A DNA stretch of 64,000 bases from Suilimivivens sp009774465 (GTDB lineage: Bacteria > Bacillota > Clostridia > Lachnospirales > Lachnospiraceae): NCBI GenBank assembly GCA_947382645.1, contig CANDAE010000012.1, forward strand, positions 37,899-101,898, in the 5' to 3' direction. Numbering within the stretch: position 1 is the stretch's first letter; every line of letters begins with the position of its first letter. The position numbers and the translations under genes were made by a program. The notes beneath the pieces were generated by a model. The model saw only the letters and a program-made list of their open reading frames with translations. It did no database searches and was not told the DNA's origin. This document shows positions 32,689 to 41,476 of the stretch, in pieces.

Positions 32689-33396
32689 ATGGAAAAATTG
32701 GAACAGATTTACGAAGGAAAGGCAAAGAAGGTATTTGCAACAGAGGATCCCGATGTGGTAATCGTGGATTACAAGGATGATGCCACAGCGTTTAATGGAG
32801 AAAAGAAGGGAACTATCGTTGGAAAAGGTGTGATTAATAACCGTATGACCAACCATGTGTTTAAGCTTCTCGAAAAAGAAGGAGTTCCCACCCACCTGAT
32901 TGAAGAATTAAGCGACAGAGAGACAGCAGTGAAAAAGGTGGAGATTGTTCCCCTTGAGGTAATTATCAGGAATGTGGCGGCAGGCAGCTTTTCCAAGAGG
33001 CTTGGTGTGCCCGAGGGAACCCCTTTTAAAGAGCCTACTATTGAGTTCAGCTACAAAAATGACGAGCTGGGCGATCCTCTGATTAACAGTTACTTTGCAG
33101 TTGCCCTTGGACTTGCCACCTGGGAAGAAATTGACACCATCAAGAAATATGCATTTAAGGTAAATGAAGTATTAAAGGCTTATTTCCTTCAGGCTGATAT
33201 CAAATTAATCGATTTTAAAATTGAGTTTGGACGCTTCCACGGACAGATTCTTCTGGCAGACGAAACATCACCTGATACCTGCAGGTTATGGGATGTGAAT
33301 ACCAACGAAAAGCTGGATAAAGACCGTTTCCGCAGAGATCTTGGGAATGTGGAAGAAGCATATAATGAAGTGTTTAAGCGACTGGGACTTGCATAA
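32689..33396 (+). CDS. purC: PurC, SAICAR synthetase
   Basis: Converts CAIR and aspartate to SAICAR with ATP in purine synthesis. 235 residues with IYEGKAKKVF, EVIIRNVAAGS and KIEFGRFHGQILLADE-type motifs; full length. The ATG at 32689 follows GGAGG. A 6-bp hairpin GCTGCC-AAT-GGCAGC (32659-32673) lies just in front of the RBS. It begins the purC-purF-purB cluster. Confidence 0.95.
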   Translation: MEKLEQIYEGKAKKVFATEDPDVVIVDYKDDATAFNGEKKGTIVGKGVINNRMTNHVFKLLEKEGVPTHLIEELSDRETAVKKVEIVPLEVIIRNVAAGSFSKRLGVPEGTPFKEPTIEFSYKNDELGDPLINSYFAVALGLATWEEIDTIKKYAFKVNEVLKAYFLQADIKLIDFKIEFGRFHGQILLADETSPDTCRLWDVNTNEKLDKDRFRRDLGNVEEAYNEVFKRLGLA

Positions 33397-33431
33397 ACAG
33401 GAAGTTTGCCGGATGGCAGGGAGTTTATCAG

Positions 33432-34910
33432 ATGAAAAGAAAAAGCGTTATGCCTGTGGGGGGAAAACGTGATTCTATACAGGTACCGGATGGGGCGGAT
33501 AAGCCTGGGGAAGAGTGCGGCGTCTTTGGGATGTATGATTTTGAGGGCGCAGATGTGGCATCCACGATTTATTATGGGTTATATGCATTACAGCACAGAG
33601 GCCAGGAAAGCTGCGGTATTGCGGTGAGCGATACCAAAGGGCCCAAAGGGAAAGTTGTAAGCTCTAAGGATATGGGGCTTTTAAATGAAGCCTTTACTCC
33701 GGAAATTTTGGAAAAGCTAAAGGGAGATATCGGGGTGGGGCATGTGCGGTATTCCACTGCCGGAAGCTCTACCAGAGAAAATGCCCAGCCTCTGGTATTA
33801 AATTATGTAAAAGGAACCCTCGGCCTTGCTCACAACGGAAATTTAATCAATACCCCGGAGCTTAGACGACAGCTGGAATATACCGGGGCAATTTTTCAGA
33901 CAACCATTGATTCCGAGGTGATTGCCTATTATATTGCAAGAGAGCGGTTAAATTCCAACACCGTTGAGGAAGCGGTAGGACGGGCCATGAAAAAGATAAA
34001 AGGGGCCTATTCCCTGATTATTATGTCGCCCCGTAAGCTGATTGGGGCAAGAGATCCCTTTGGCTTTCGGCCGCTTTGTATTGGAAAGCGGGATCATGCC
34101 TATATTCTGGCTTCGGAAACCTGCGCCCTTGATACGGTAGGGGCTTCTTTTGTAAGAGATGTGGAGCCGGGAGAGATTGTTACCATTTCTCCGGAAAAAG
34201 GCATTGAGTCCGATAAAAGCATGTGCATCCCGAAAGAAAAACATGCCAGGTGTGTGTTTGAATATATTTATTTTGCAAGGCCTGACAGCTATATTGACGG
34301 GATGAGTGTTTACAATTCCCGTATTCTGGCAGGGAAATTTCTGGCAATGGATTCTCCTGTGGAGGCGGATTTGGTGGTGGGAGTGCCGGAATCGGGCAAC
34401 TGTGCGGCGCTTGGCTATTCCCTCCAGTCAGGGATTCCCTACGGACAGGCTTTTGTAAAAAACAGCTATGTGGGAAGAACCTTTATTAAGCCGGGGCAGA
34501 AGAGCAGGGAAAGCAGTGTACGGGTAAAATTGAATGTTTTAAAAGAGGCAGTGGGTGGCAAGCGGGTGATTATGATTGATGATTCCATTGTGAGAGGCAC
34601 TACCTCGGATCGGATTGTACATATGCTGCGGGAGGCAGGCGCAAGAGAAGTACATATGCGTGTCAGTTCGCCGCCCTTTTTGTGGCCATGCTATTTCGGA
34701 ACAGATGTGCCTGCAAGAGAGCAGCTCATTGCTTACAACCGTTCTGTGGAGGAAATCTGTAAAATCATAGGAGCCGATTCCCTTGGATATCTTAAGGAAG
34801 AAAGACTGACACAGATCGTAGAAGGCCGGCAGATCTGCACAGGATGCTTTACCGGCAGCTATCCCCTAAAGCCGCCCACAGAAGATATCAGAGGAGAATA
34901 TGATACATAG
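33432..34910 (+). CDS. purF: PurF, amidophosphoribosyltransferase
   Basis: First committed enzyme of purine synthesis, transferring glutamine ammonia to PRPP. It is a Bacillus-type enzyme with a 28-residue propeptide before the Ntn nucleophile (GEECGVFG, Cys29). The PRPP motif IMIDDSIVRGTT is near residue 380 and late Cys residues for a 4Fe-4S cluster are in ICTGCFTGSYP. 492 residues. RBS GGAG precedes the ATG. Confidence 0.95.
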   Translation: MKRKSVMPVGGKRDSIQVPDGADKPGEECGVFGMYDFEGADVASTIYYGLYALQHRGQESCGIAVSDTKGPKGKVVSSKDMGLLNEAFTPEILEKLKGDIGVGHVRYSTAGSSTRENAQPLVLNYVKGTLGLAHNGNLINTPELRRQLEYTGAIFQTTIDSEVIAYYIARERLNSNTVEEAVGRAMKKIKGAYSLIIMSPRKLIGARDPFGFRPLCIGKRDHAYILASETCALDTVGASFVRDVEPGEIVTISPEKGIESDKSMCIPKEKHARCVFEYIYFARPDSYIDGMSVYNSRILAGKFLAMDSPVEADLVVGVPESGNCAALGYSLQSGIPYGQAFVKNSYVGRTFIKPGQKSRESSVRVKLNVLKEAVGGKRVIMIDDSIVRGTTSDRIVHMLREAGAREVHMRVSSPPFLWPCYFGTDVPAREQLIAYNRSVEEICKIIGADSLGYLKEERLTQIVEGRQICTGCFTGSYPLKPPTEDIRGEYDT

Positions 34911-34957
34911 CAATCAGTTGATGTCATTAAAAAAGTGTGGCATAGTTAATCGTGAAA

Positions 34958-35145
34958 CAGATAAAGTAAATGAATATTCAGACAATATTTCTGTGAAAAG
35001 CCTTATGCACCATGAAGGCAAGACAATAGAAGGCAGGAGGGACATTTCCCGACTGACTTCTGCCCTACTTGGCTTGACGGAATGCCCGGTGCAACAGGAT
35101 TTGAACAGAAATATTGTCTGAATATTCCCACTACTTTATTATCTG
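34958..35145. repeat. MITE-like element or structured RNA with perfect 23-bp inverted ends
   Basis: GAATATTCAGACAATATTTC... (34972-34994) is exactly complementary to 35105-35127, and pairing continues imperfectly outward (ATAAAGT/ACTTTAT, CAGAT/ATCTG). The 110 bases inside hold more small stems (GCCTT/AAGGC, GGCAG/CTGCC). It lies between purF and purB in a 271-base gap with no gene. The frame 34900-35121 is not coding. Confidence 0.7.
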
Positions 35146-35181
35146 CATTAATAAAAATAAGGTAAATAAGGAGATTTATAA

Positions 35182-36633
35182 ATGAGTACGGATAAATATG
35201 TCAGCCCCTTATCAGAGCGGTATGCCAGCAGGGAAATGCAGTATATTTTTTCGCCTGATATGAAGTTTCGAACCTGGAGAAAGCTTTGGATTGCGTTAGC
35301 TGAAACGGAAATGGAGCTTGGTCTTTCCCAGAATGGAAAGCCGGTGATCACAAAAGAGCAGATTGATGAGCTTAAGGCACATGCGGAAGATATCAATTAT
35401 GAGGTGGCAAAGGCAAGGGAAAAGGAAGTGCGTCATGATGTGATGAGTCATGTGTATGCTTATGGGCAGCAGTGTCCGAAGGCTGCAGGCATTATTCACC
35501 TTGGAGCAACCAGCTGCTACGTGGGAGATAATACGGATATTATTGTGATGACCAAAGCACTTTTGCTGGTGAAAAAAAAGCTGGTTAATGTACTTTTTGA
35601 ACTGGCGGCTTTTGCAGATAAATATAAATCTCAGCCTACCCTTGCATTTACCCATTTTCAGCCTGCCCAGCCTACCACGGTGGGAAAGAGGGCAACCCTT
35701 TGGATGCAGGAGTTTATGCTGGATTTGGAAGATCTTAACCATGTGCTTTCCGGCATGAAGCTTTTAGGCTCTAAGGGAACCACAGGCACCCAGGCATCTT
35801 TTTTGGAGCTGTTTAACGGAGATCAGGAAACCATCGATAAGATTGATCCCATGATTGCGGAAAAGATGGGATTTAAAGACTGCTATCCGGTTTCAGGGCA
35901 GACCTATTCCCGTAAAGTGGACACCAGAGTGGCCAATGTACTTGCAGGCATTGCAGCCAGTGCCCACAAGATGTCAAATGATATCAGGCTTCTGCAGCAT
36001 TTAAAAGAAGTGGAGGAGCCCTTTGAAAAGAGCCAGATTGGTTCTTCCGCTATGGCTTATAAAAGAAATCCCATGAGAAGCGAGCGGATTGCTTCTCTGG
36101 CAAGGTATGTGATGGTTGACGCTTTAAATCCGGCAATTACTTCCGCCACGCAGTGGTTTGAAAGAACCCTGGATGATTCCGCTAACAAGCGCCTTTCTAT
36201 TCCGGAGGGCTTCCTTGCGGTGGACGGAATTTTGGATTTGTGTCTGAATGTGGTGGACGGACTGGTGGTTTACCCTAAAGTGATTGAAAAGCACATGATG
36301 AGCGAACTTCCCTTTATGGCCACTGAAAATATTATGATGGATGCGGTAAAGATGGGCGGAAACAGGCAGGAGCTTCATGAGAAAATCAGAGAACTGTCTA
36401 TGGAAGCAGGAAAGAACGTAAAGGTGGAAGGAAAAGAAAATAATCTGCTTGAATTAATTGCGGCAGATCCGGCGTTTCATATGAATTTGGAAGATCTGCG
36501 CAAAGCGATGGAACCTTCAAGGTATGTGGGACGCTCCAAAGAGCAGGTAGAGAGTTTCCTTACAAAGGCAGTGCAGCCTGTTCTTGATGAAAATAGGGAT
36601 CTTCTTGGTATCAAAGCAGAGATTAATGTTTAA
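35182..36633 (+). CDS. purB: PurB, adenylosuccinate lyase
   Basis: Fumarase-superfamily lyase acting twice in AMP synthesis (SAICAR and adenylosuccinate cleavage). 483 residues. The family signature is GSSAMAYKRNPMRSERI, the catalytic region is TSCYVGDNTD, and THFQPAQPTTVGKR supplies the conserved His. RBS AAGGAG precedes the ATG. Confidence 0.95.
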   Translation: MSTDKYVSPLSERYASREMQYIFSPDMKFRTWRKLWIALAETEMELGLSQNGKPVITKEQIDELKAHAEDINYEVAKAREKEVRHDVMSHVYAYGQQCPKAAGIIHLGATSCYVGDNTDIIVMTKALLLVKKKLVNVLFELAAFADKYKSQPTLAFTHFQPAQPTTVGKRATLWMQEFMLDLEDLNHVLSGMKLLGSKGTTGTQASFLELFNGDQETIDKIDPMIAEKMGFKDCYPVSGQTYSRKVDTRVANVLAGIAASAHKMSNDIRLLQHLKEVEEPFEKSQIGSSAMAYKRNPMRSERIASLARYVMVDALNPAITSATQWFERTLDDSANKRLSIPEGFLAVDGILDLCLNVVDGLVVYPKVIEKHMMSELPFMATENIMMDAVKMGGNRQELHEKIRELSMEAGKNVKVEGKENNLLELIAADPAFHMNLEDLRKAMEPSRYVGRSKEQVESFLTKAVQPVLDENRDLLGIKAEINV

Positions 36634-36646
36634 GGAGGCGTGACTG

Positions 36647-38053
36647 TTGGGCGGTTTTTTTGGAGCAGCTTTAAAAAAAGATTGTGTGTTTGATTTGTTT
36701 TTTGGTACGGATTATCATTCTCATTTAGGCACAAGAAGAGCCGGAATGGCGGTGTATGATGAGGAAAGCGGATTTGACCGGGCAATTCACAATATTGAAA
36801 ATGCACCTTTTCGTACCAAGTTTGATAAAGATGTAAATAAAATGAAAGGGAACCTTGGAATCGGCTGTATTTCCGATTACGAGCCCCAGCCTCTTTTGGT
36901 GCGCTCCCATCATGGAACCTATGCCATCATGACAGTGGGGAAGATCAACAATATGGATGAGATCGTAAAAGAGATCTTTAACCTGGGGCATACCCACTTT
37001 CTGGAAATGAGCGGCGGCGACATCAATGCAACGGAGCTTGTAGCGGCGATTATCAATCAAAAAGATAATTTAATTGAGGGCATCCGTTATGCCCAGGAAC
37101 TGATTGATGGTTCCATGACGCTGGCATTGCTTACCCCTAAGGGAATCTATGCGGCAAGAGACAAAATGGGAAGAACCCCTGTTGCTGTAGGTAAAAAGGA
37201 GGAAGGATACTGTATTTCCTTTGAAAATTTTGCCTATTTGAATTTGGGTTATGTGGAAGAGCGGGAGTTGGGACCGGGAGAGATTGTGATTGTGACGCCG
37301 GAAGAGGTGCGGACACTGGCAAATCCCGGCAGTGATATGAAGATTTGTACCTTTTTATGGGTGTATTATGGCTATCCCTCTTCTTCCTATGAAGGAATCA
37401 GTGTGGAAAAGATGCGCTACAACTGCGGCAGGCTCCTTGCAAAGAGAGATGATGCCAAGCCTGATAATGTGGCAGGGGTGCCGGATTCGGGAATTGCCCA
37501 TGCAATTGGTTATTCCAATGAATCAGGAGTTCCTTTTTCAAGGCCCTTTATTAAATATACGCCTACCTGGCCCAGATCCTTTATGCCTACCATACAGAGC
37601 CAGCGGAATTTAATAGCAAAGATGAAGCTGATACCGGTGCATGATCTGATTCAGGATAAAAAGCTTCTGCTTATTGATGATTCTATTGTGCGGGGAACCC
37701 AGCTTCGGGAGACAACGGAATTTTTATACCAGAGCGGAGCAAAGGAGGTTCATATCCGGCCTGCCTGTCCTCCACTTTTGTACGGATGTAAATACTTAAA
37801 CTTTTCCCGCTCCACCTCGGAAATGGATTTGATTACCAGAAGAATTATAAAGGAAATGGAAGGGGATGGGAAAAATGTGAATTTAAGCGCATACTCCAAT
37901 CCGGAGACGCCGGAATATCAGGAAATGATTAAACGAATCGGCGTGCAGCTTAATTTTACATCCTTAAAGTACCACAGGCTGGATGATATGATGGAGTCGG
38001 TGGGAATTGATAAATGTAAACTCTGTACCTATTGCTGGGACGGAAAAGAGTGA
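36647..38053 (+). CDS. PurF paralogue lacking the glutaminase nucleophile
   Basis: 468 residues aligned with amidophosphoribosyltransferase: Ntn-type N-terminus, then a PRPP-binding motif LLLIDDSIVRGTQ (residue about 345) and late Cys residues KCKLCTYCW. The start is TTG with AAGGAGG 9 bases upstream and reads MGGFFG, where PurF has MCGxFG. The nucleophilic Cys codon is GGC (Gly). Glutamine hydrolysis should be impossible; it could use ammonia, partner with PurF or be regulatory. A true PurF is encoded 1.7 kb upstream. Confidence 0.8.
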   Translation: MGGFFGAALKKDCVFDLFFGTDYHSHLGTRRAGMAVYDEESGFDRAIHNIENAPFRTKFDKDVNKMKGNLGIGCISDYEPQPLLVRSHHGTYAIMTVGKINNMDEIVKEIFNLGHTHFLEMSGGDINATELVAAIINQKDNLIEGIRYAQELIDGSMTLALLTPKGIYAARDKMGRTPVAVGKKEEGYCISFENFAYLNLGYVEERELGPGEIVIVTPEEVRTLANPGSDMKICTFLWVYYGYPSSSYEGISVEKMRYNCGRLLAKRDDAKPDNVAGVPDSGIAHAIGYSNESGVPFSRPFIKYTPTWPRSFMPTIQSQRNLIAKMKLIPVHDLIQDKKLLLIDDSIVRGTQLRETTEFLYQSGAKEVHIRPACPPLLYGCKYLNFSRSTSEMDLITRRIIKEMEGDGKNVNLSAYSNPETPEYQEMIKRIGVQLNFTSLKYHRLDDMMESVGIDKCKLCTYCWDGKE

Positions 38054-38069
38054 AATAGCAGAAACAAAA

Positions 38070-38112
38070 ATGCGGGGCATTTTCCACAGGATAAGGAAAT
38101 GCCCCATTTTGC
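38070..38112. terminator. Bidirectional terminator between convergent genes
   Basis: GGGGCATTTTCC / GGAAATGCCCC stem flanked by A and T runs serves both strands. A second perfect 8-bp hairpin GTATGCCC-GGT-GGGCATAC follows at 38114-38132. Confidence 0.85.
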
Positions 38113-38146
38113 AGTATGCCCGGTGGGCATACGTTAGTATTTAAAT

Positions 38147-39028
38147 TTACAGGATATGAATGTCCAACTGATAAGATTTGCTTTCTCCTTCTTTTAACAT
38201 TTGAATATCTCTCTTGTTTACAAAGTTGTCATCTTCATCTGCAAAGATTGCTGCACCATTCCAGGGCTCTACGCATAAGAAAGGTGCTTCCACATCGGAA
38301 GGAGTCCAGAAAGCAACAGTGGCAAAATCAGGATAATCCACCTGTACGCCTTTTCCGGTAGAAGGATTGATAAGCTGTACGCTTTTGGATTTCATATAAG
38401 GAAATACCATTGCGTCCATATCAAACAGGGAGTATTCCAGGTGTATGGTGTCGGTATCATCCAGGAAACGCCTGGTATTTACCGGATCAAACTGCAGATT
38501 TTTCAAATCATATACAGGGCTGTCACAGGTTTCTTTATAAGGAAACTTTAAGACATAGTCTGAGAACTTTTCATTCTCATTAAGGGGACACATAAATCCG
38601 GGATGAGCGCCAAGGTGATAGTACATGTCTTTGTCATCTTTATTTTCCACCAGATATGTAATGTGAAGTTTGGGCCCTTTCAACTCATAAGACATACTGA
38701 GACGGAAGCGGAAGGGGTAGCATTTTAAGGTGTCTTCATTATCTTGGAAGAAAAAAGTAACTTTATTGTCTGCTTCCTTCGTATACTCCATATCAGTGGT
38801 TTTAGCAAAACCATGCTTGGGTATTTCATATTCCGTACCATTTATCCATGTTTTTCCGTTTCGAAGGTTTCCAATGGTGGGAAACAAAAGGGGTGAAGAA
38901 CGGGGCCAGAAAGCAGGATCAGAATTCCAGATAAATTCTTTGCCAGTTTCATTTTTGTAGGACTTTAATTCAGCCCCTACTGTCTCTATCTGGACAGTAT
39001 AACCTTGATCGTTTAACGTAAGCAGCAT
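38147..39028 (-). CDS. Aldose 1-epimerase (mutarotase) family protein
   Basis: 293 residues of the LacX-like branch of the galactose-mutarotase family. PLLFPTIGNLRNG, YEIPKHGFAK and YYHLGAHPGFMCP carry the catalytic His residues, and FLCVEPWNG the catalytic Glu. It interconverts sugar anomers in the cytoplasm; the substrate is unknown. An AAAGG RBS lies 10 bases from the ATG at 39028. It follows the LacI regulator gene on the same strand, suggesting a link to the divergent sugar operon. Confidence 0.85.
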   Translation of the reverse strand: MLLTLNDQGYTVQIETVGAELKSYKNETGKEFIWNSDPAFWPRSSPLLFPTIGNLRNGKTWINGTEYEIPKHGFAKTTDMEYTKEADNKVTFFFQDNEDTLKCYPFRFRLSMSYELKGPKLHITYLVENKDDKDMYYHLGAHPGFMCPLNENEKFSDYVLKFPYKETCDSPVYDLKNLQFDPVNTRRFLDDTDTIHLEYSLFDMDAMVFPYMKSKSVQLINPSTGKGVQVDYPDFATVAFWTPSDVEAPFLCVEPWNGAAIFADEDDNFVNKRDIQMLKEGESKSYQLDIHIL

Positions 39029-39073
39029 AAAAATCATCCTTTCTATTATTTATTATATTTGGGTTTGCACCCA

Positions 39074-40114
39074 TTATATTTGTGTATAAGATTTTTGGGG
39101 CGGCGGAGCGCTGCAGCTTTCCCGTTTGATTAATTGAAAAGGCAGCTCAACTTTCATGGAGATCCGTTTTCCGGTTTCAATCCGGTCAATCAGTATCTTT
39201 GCTGTCATAATACCCAGCTCTTCCATTGGAATATGGATTGTGGTAAGCATTGGAGTGGTATATTGGCAGGTTTCTATATCATCAATGCCTATAACGGAAA
39301 GCTCTGCCGGGATTTTAAGACCAAATTCTCTGGCCGCTTTCATGGCGCCGATTGCAGTCAAATCATTGGCGCAGAATAAAGCAGTGACTTTATTTTTTGA
39401 GGATAAAAGTTTTTTGGTTGCGTTATAACCGCCTTCAACACAAAGGGGCGTATCAATAATAAGCTCTCTGTTTAAAGGCAGGGCAAGCTGAGAAATGGCA
39501 TCCCAGTAGCCACGGTAGCGGATTTCATTTTTGCGTTCTCCAAGGTAGGCAATATGTACATGTCCCAGTTCTGCAAGGTAACTTACGGCAGTCTTGGAAG
39601 CAAGGTAGGCATTACATGTAATCTGGTCAAATTCGGACTCAATATTATTAAGACCGGTGTAAATAATTCTGCTGTAATTTTCCTTTAAGAAGGAGCGGGT
39701 TTTGGAATCAGGACGTCCTAAAATGGCTGCCCCTTTTACTTTCGTCTGCCGGATCGTCTGCTGAATTTGGGGATTTTGAATATCCTGATAGGAATAAATA
39801 TATTTTACAATGTAGCCGCTTCGCAGGGCTTCCCTTTCAATCCCTCTCGTTATTCTTGAAAAGAAAGGATCTGAGGTGTGGGTACGTGCCAGAATACATC
39901 CGATTGCTTTAGGAATATCGTTATTTTCAGCGTTGAAATTACGAAGTTTTAAATCTCTTGCTGAAGAATTGGGAATATAACCTGTTTCCCGTATGACCTG
40001 CCAGATTCTGTTTTCCACTTCTTTTCCGGCGGCTTTGGAGCCGGGATGATTGATCACTCTTGAAACTGTGGAAGCGGATACTCCGGCAAGGGAAGCAATT
40101 TCTTTAATTGTCAC
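39074..40114 (-). CDS. LacI-family transcriptional regulator
   Basis: 346 residues: N-terminal LacI HTH (TIKEIASLAGVSASTVSRVI, hinge NSSARDLKL) and a periplasmic-binding-like effector domain of the GalR/EbgR type. Divergent from the operon starting at 40275. A 22-bp palindrome with a CAAACGTTTG centre lies in the shared intergenic region, so it probably represses that operon and itself. The inducer is presumably an intermediate of the amino-sugar-type pathway. Confidence 0.9.
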   Translation of the reverse strand: MTIKEIASLAGVSASTVSRVINHPGSKAAGKEVENRIWQVIRETGYIPNSSARDLKLRNFNAENNDIPKAIGCILARTHTSDPFFSRITRGIEREALRSGYIVKYIYSYQDIQNPQIQQTIRQTKVKGAAILGRPDSKTRSFLKENYSRIIYTGLNNIESEFDQITCNAYLASKTAVSYLAELGHVHIAYLGERKNEIRYRGYWDAISQLALPLNRELIIDTPLCVEGGYNATKKLLSSKNKVTALFCANDLTAIGAMKAAREFGLKIPAELSVIGIDDIETCQYTTPMLTTIHIPMEELGIMTAKILIDRIETGKRISMKVELPFQLIKRESCSAPPPQKSYTQI

Positions 40115-40166
40115 GCTTACCCCTCCATTTCTATTTTATACAATTTATTTTATCATAGGGAAAGAG

Positions 40167-40188
40167 TTTACGCAAACGTTTGGGTAAA
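40167..40188. promoter_or_regulatory. LacI-type operator between the regulator and the sugar operon
   Basis: TTTACGCAAAC/GTTTGGGTAAA, a 22-bp palindrome with one mismatched pair and the CAAACGTTTG core common to LacI-family sites. Confidence 0.8.
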
Positions 40189-40274
40189 TATTTTGGCGAG
40201 GTGCATAGGAAAGAAAAATAGGGTGTGCTACTATGATAATAAGGGTTAAAGTTCAGATGAGAGGAGCGCTGGTA

Positions 40275-41465
40275 ATGGAGGGAAATTTACTTGTAGTGCA
40301 TGGCGGAGGACCTACCGCGGTTTTAAATGCATCCTTGTATGGTGTGATCAGACAGGCGAAGGAGTGTCCTGAAATTGGAAAAATTTACGGAGCCATAGGG
40401 GGTTCGGAGGCGATACTGACGGAGAATTTTCTGGATATGGGGGAACTTCCTGATGAAAAAATCGAACTTCTTCTTAAGACGCCGGGAACGGCCATTGGTT
40501 CATCCAGGTTTCCACTTGAACAGGAGCAATATGAGGCAATGGTTTCTGTTTTTAAGAAAAATAATATTAAATATGTTTTGTTTAACGGGGGAAACGGTTC
40601 TATGGATACCTGCGGAAAAGTCAGCAGGGTTTGTGCCGGAGAGGGGATTTATGTTGTAGGCATCCCCAAAACTATGGACAATGATATTTCCATTATTGAC
40701 CATGCACCAGGGTTTCCAAGTGCGGCAAAGTATATTGCCACTGTTACAAAGGAAGTTGGAGCAGATGTAAAGTCACTGCCTATTCATGTGTGTGTGATAG
40801 AAGCTATGGGAAGAAATGCAGGATGGATTACGGCTGCTTCTGCCCTGGCAAGGAAAAATCCCGGGGATGCACCACACCTTATCTATCTTCCCGAAAGGAA
40901 TTTCTGTGAGGAGGAATTCCTTGAAGACGTGAAAAAGCTGTATGATGAATTGGGCGGTGTTGTGGTAGTTGTCAGTGAAGGTCTGCGCAATGAAAAAGGA
41001 GAATCCATTGTTCCACCCATTTTTAAAACGGACAGAGCAGTTTACTATGGGGATGTGAGCGCTTACCTTGCAGAACTTGTTATTAAAAAGCTGGGAATCA
41101 AAGCGAGAAGCGAAAAGCCGGGGCTTTGCGGAAGGACTTCCATGACGCTCCAGTCAAAAGTGGACAGACAGGAGGCCATTTTGGTGGGACGGGAGGCTGT
41201 AAAAGCGGCTGTGGCAGGTGAAACTGGTGTAATGGTAGGAATCCGGCGTAAAGAAGGGGAAAAATATGAAATAGAAACACCTCTTATCCCGATAGAAGAA
41301 GTAATGTTAAATGAAAGGGTAATGCCGGAAGAATATATTAATGAAAGAGGCAATGATATCTCAGATGAGTTTGTAACATGGTGTCGTCCGTTAATAGACG
41401 GGGAACTGCCTGAGATGGTGAGCTTTAAAGATGAAGCGGCACAGGTGTTAAAAAGCAGAATATAA
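40275..41465 (+). CDS. 6-phosphofructokinase-type sugar-phosphate kinase
   Basis: 396 residues of the PfkA superfamily: VVHGGGPTAVLNAS start, LFNGGNGSMDT and GIPKTMDNDI, and EAMGRNAGW. The GGNGS motif has Gly at the position typical of ATP-dependent enzymes, while Lys in PKTMDND is typical of pyrophosphate-dependent ones, so the phosphoryl donor is uncertain. The substrate is fructose 6-phosphate or an isomer such as tagatose 6-phosphate. The ATG at 40275 has GAGGAG 8 bases upstream; the longer frame to 40233 lacks an RBS. It is first gene of a six-gene operon. Confidence 0.85.
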   Translation: MEGNLLVVHGGGPTAVLNASLYGVIRQAKECPEIGKIYGAIGGSEAILTENFLDMGELPDEKIELLLKTPGTAIGSSRFPLEQEQYEAMVSVFKKNNIKYVLFNGGNGSMDTCGKVSRVCAGEGIYVVGIPKTMDNDISIIDHAPGFPSAAKYIATVTKEVGADVKSLPIHVCVIEAMGRNAGWITAASALARKNPGDAPHLIYLPERNFCEEEFLEDVKKLYDELGGVVVVVSEGLRNEKGESIVPPIFKTDRAVYYGDVSAYLAELVIKKLGIKARSEKPGLCGRTSMTLQSKVDRQEAILVGREAVKAAVAGETGVMVGIRRKEGEKYEIETPLIPIEEVMLNERVMPEEYINERGNDISDEFVTWCRPLIDGELPEMVSFKDEAAQVLKSRI

Positions 41466-41476
41466 GGAGGGAAGAG

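Noticed and set aside
34900..35121. 73-codon frame between purF and purB
   Set aside because: It overlaps the inverted-repeat element, has no RBS, and its sequence shows no protein-like pattern.
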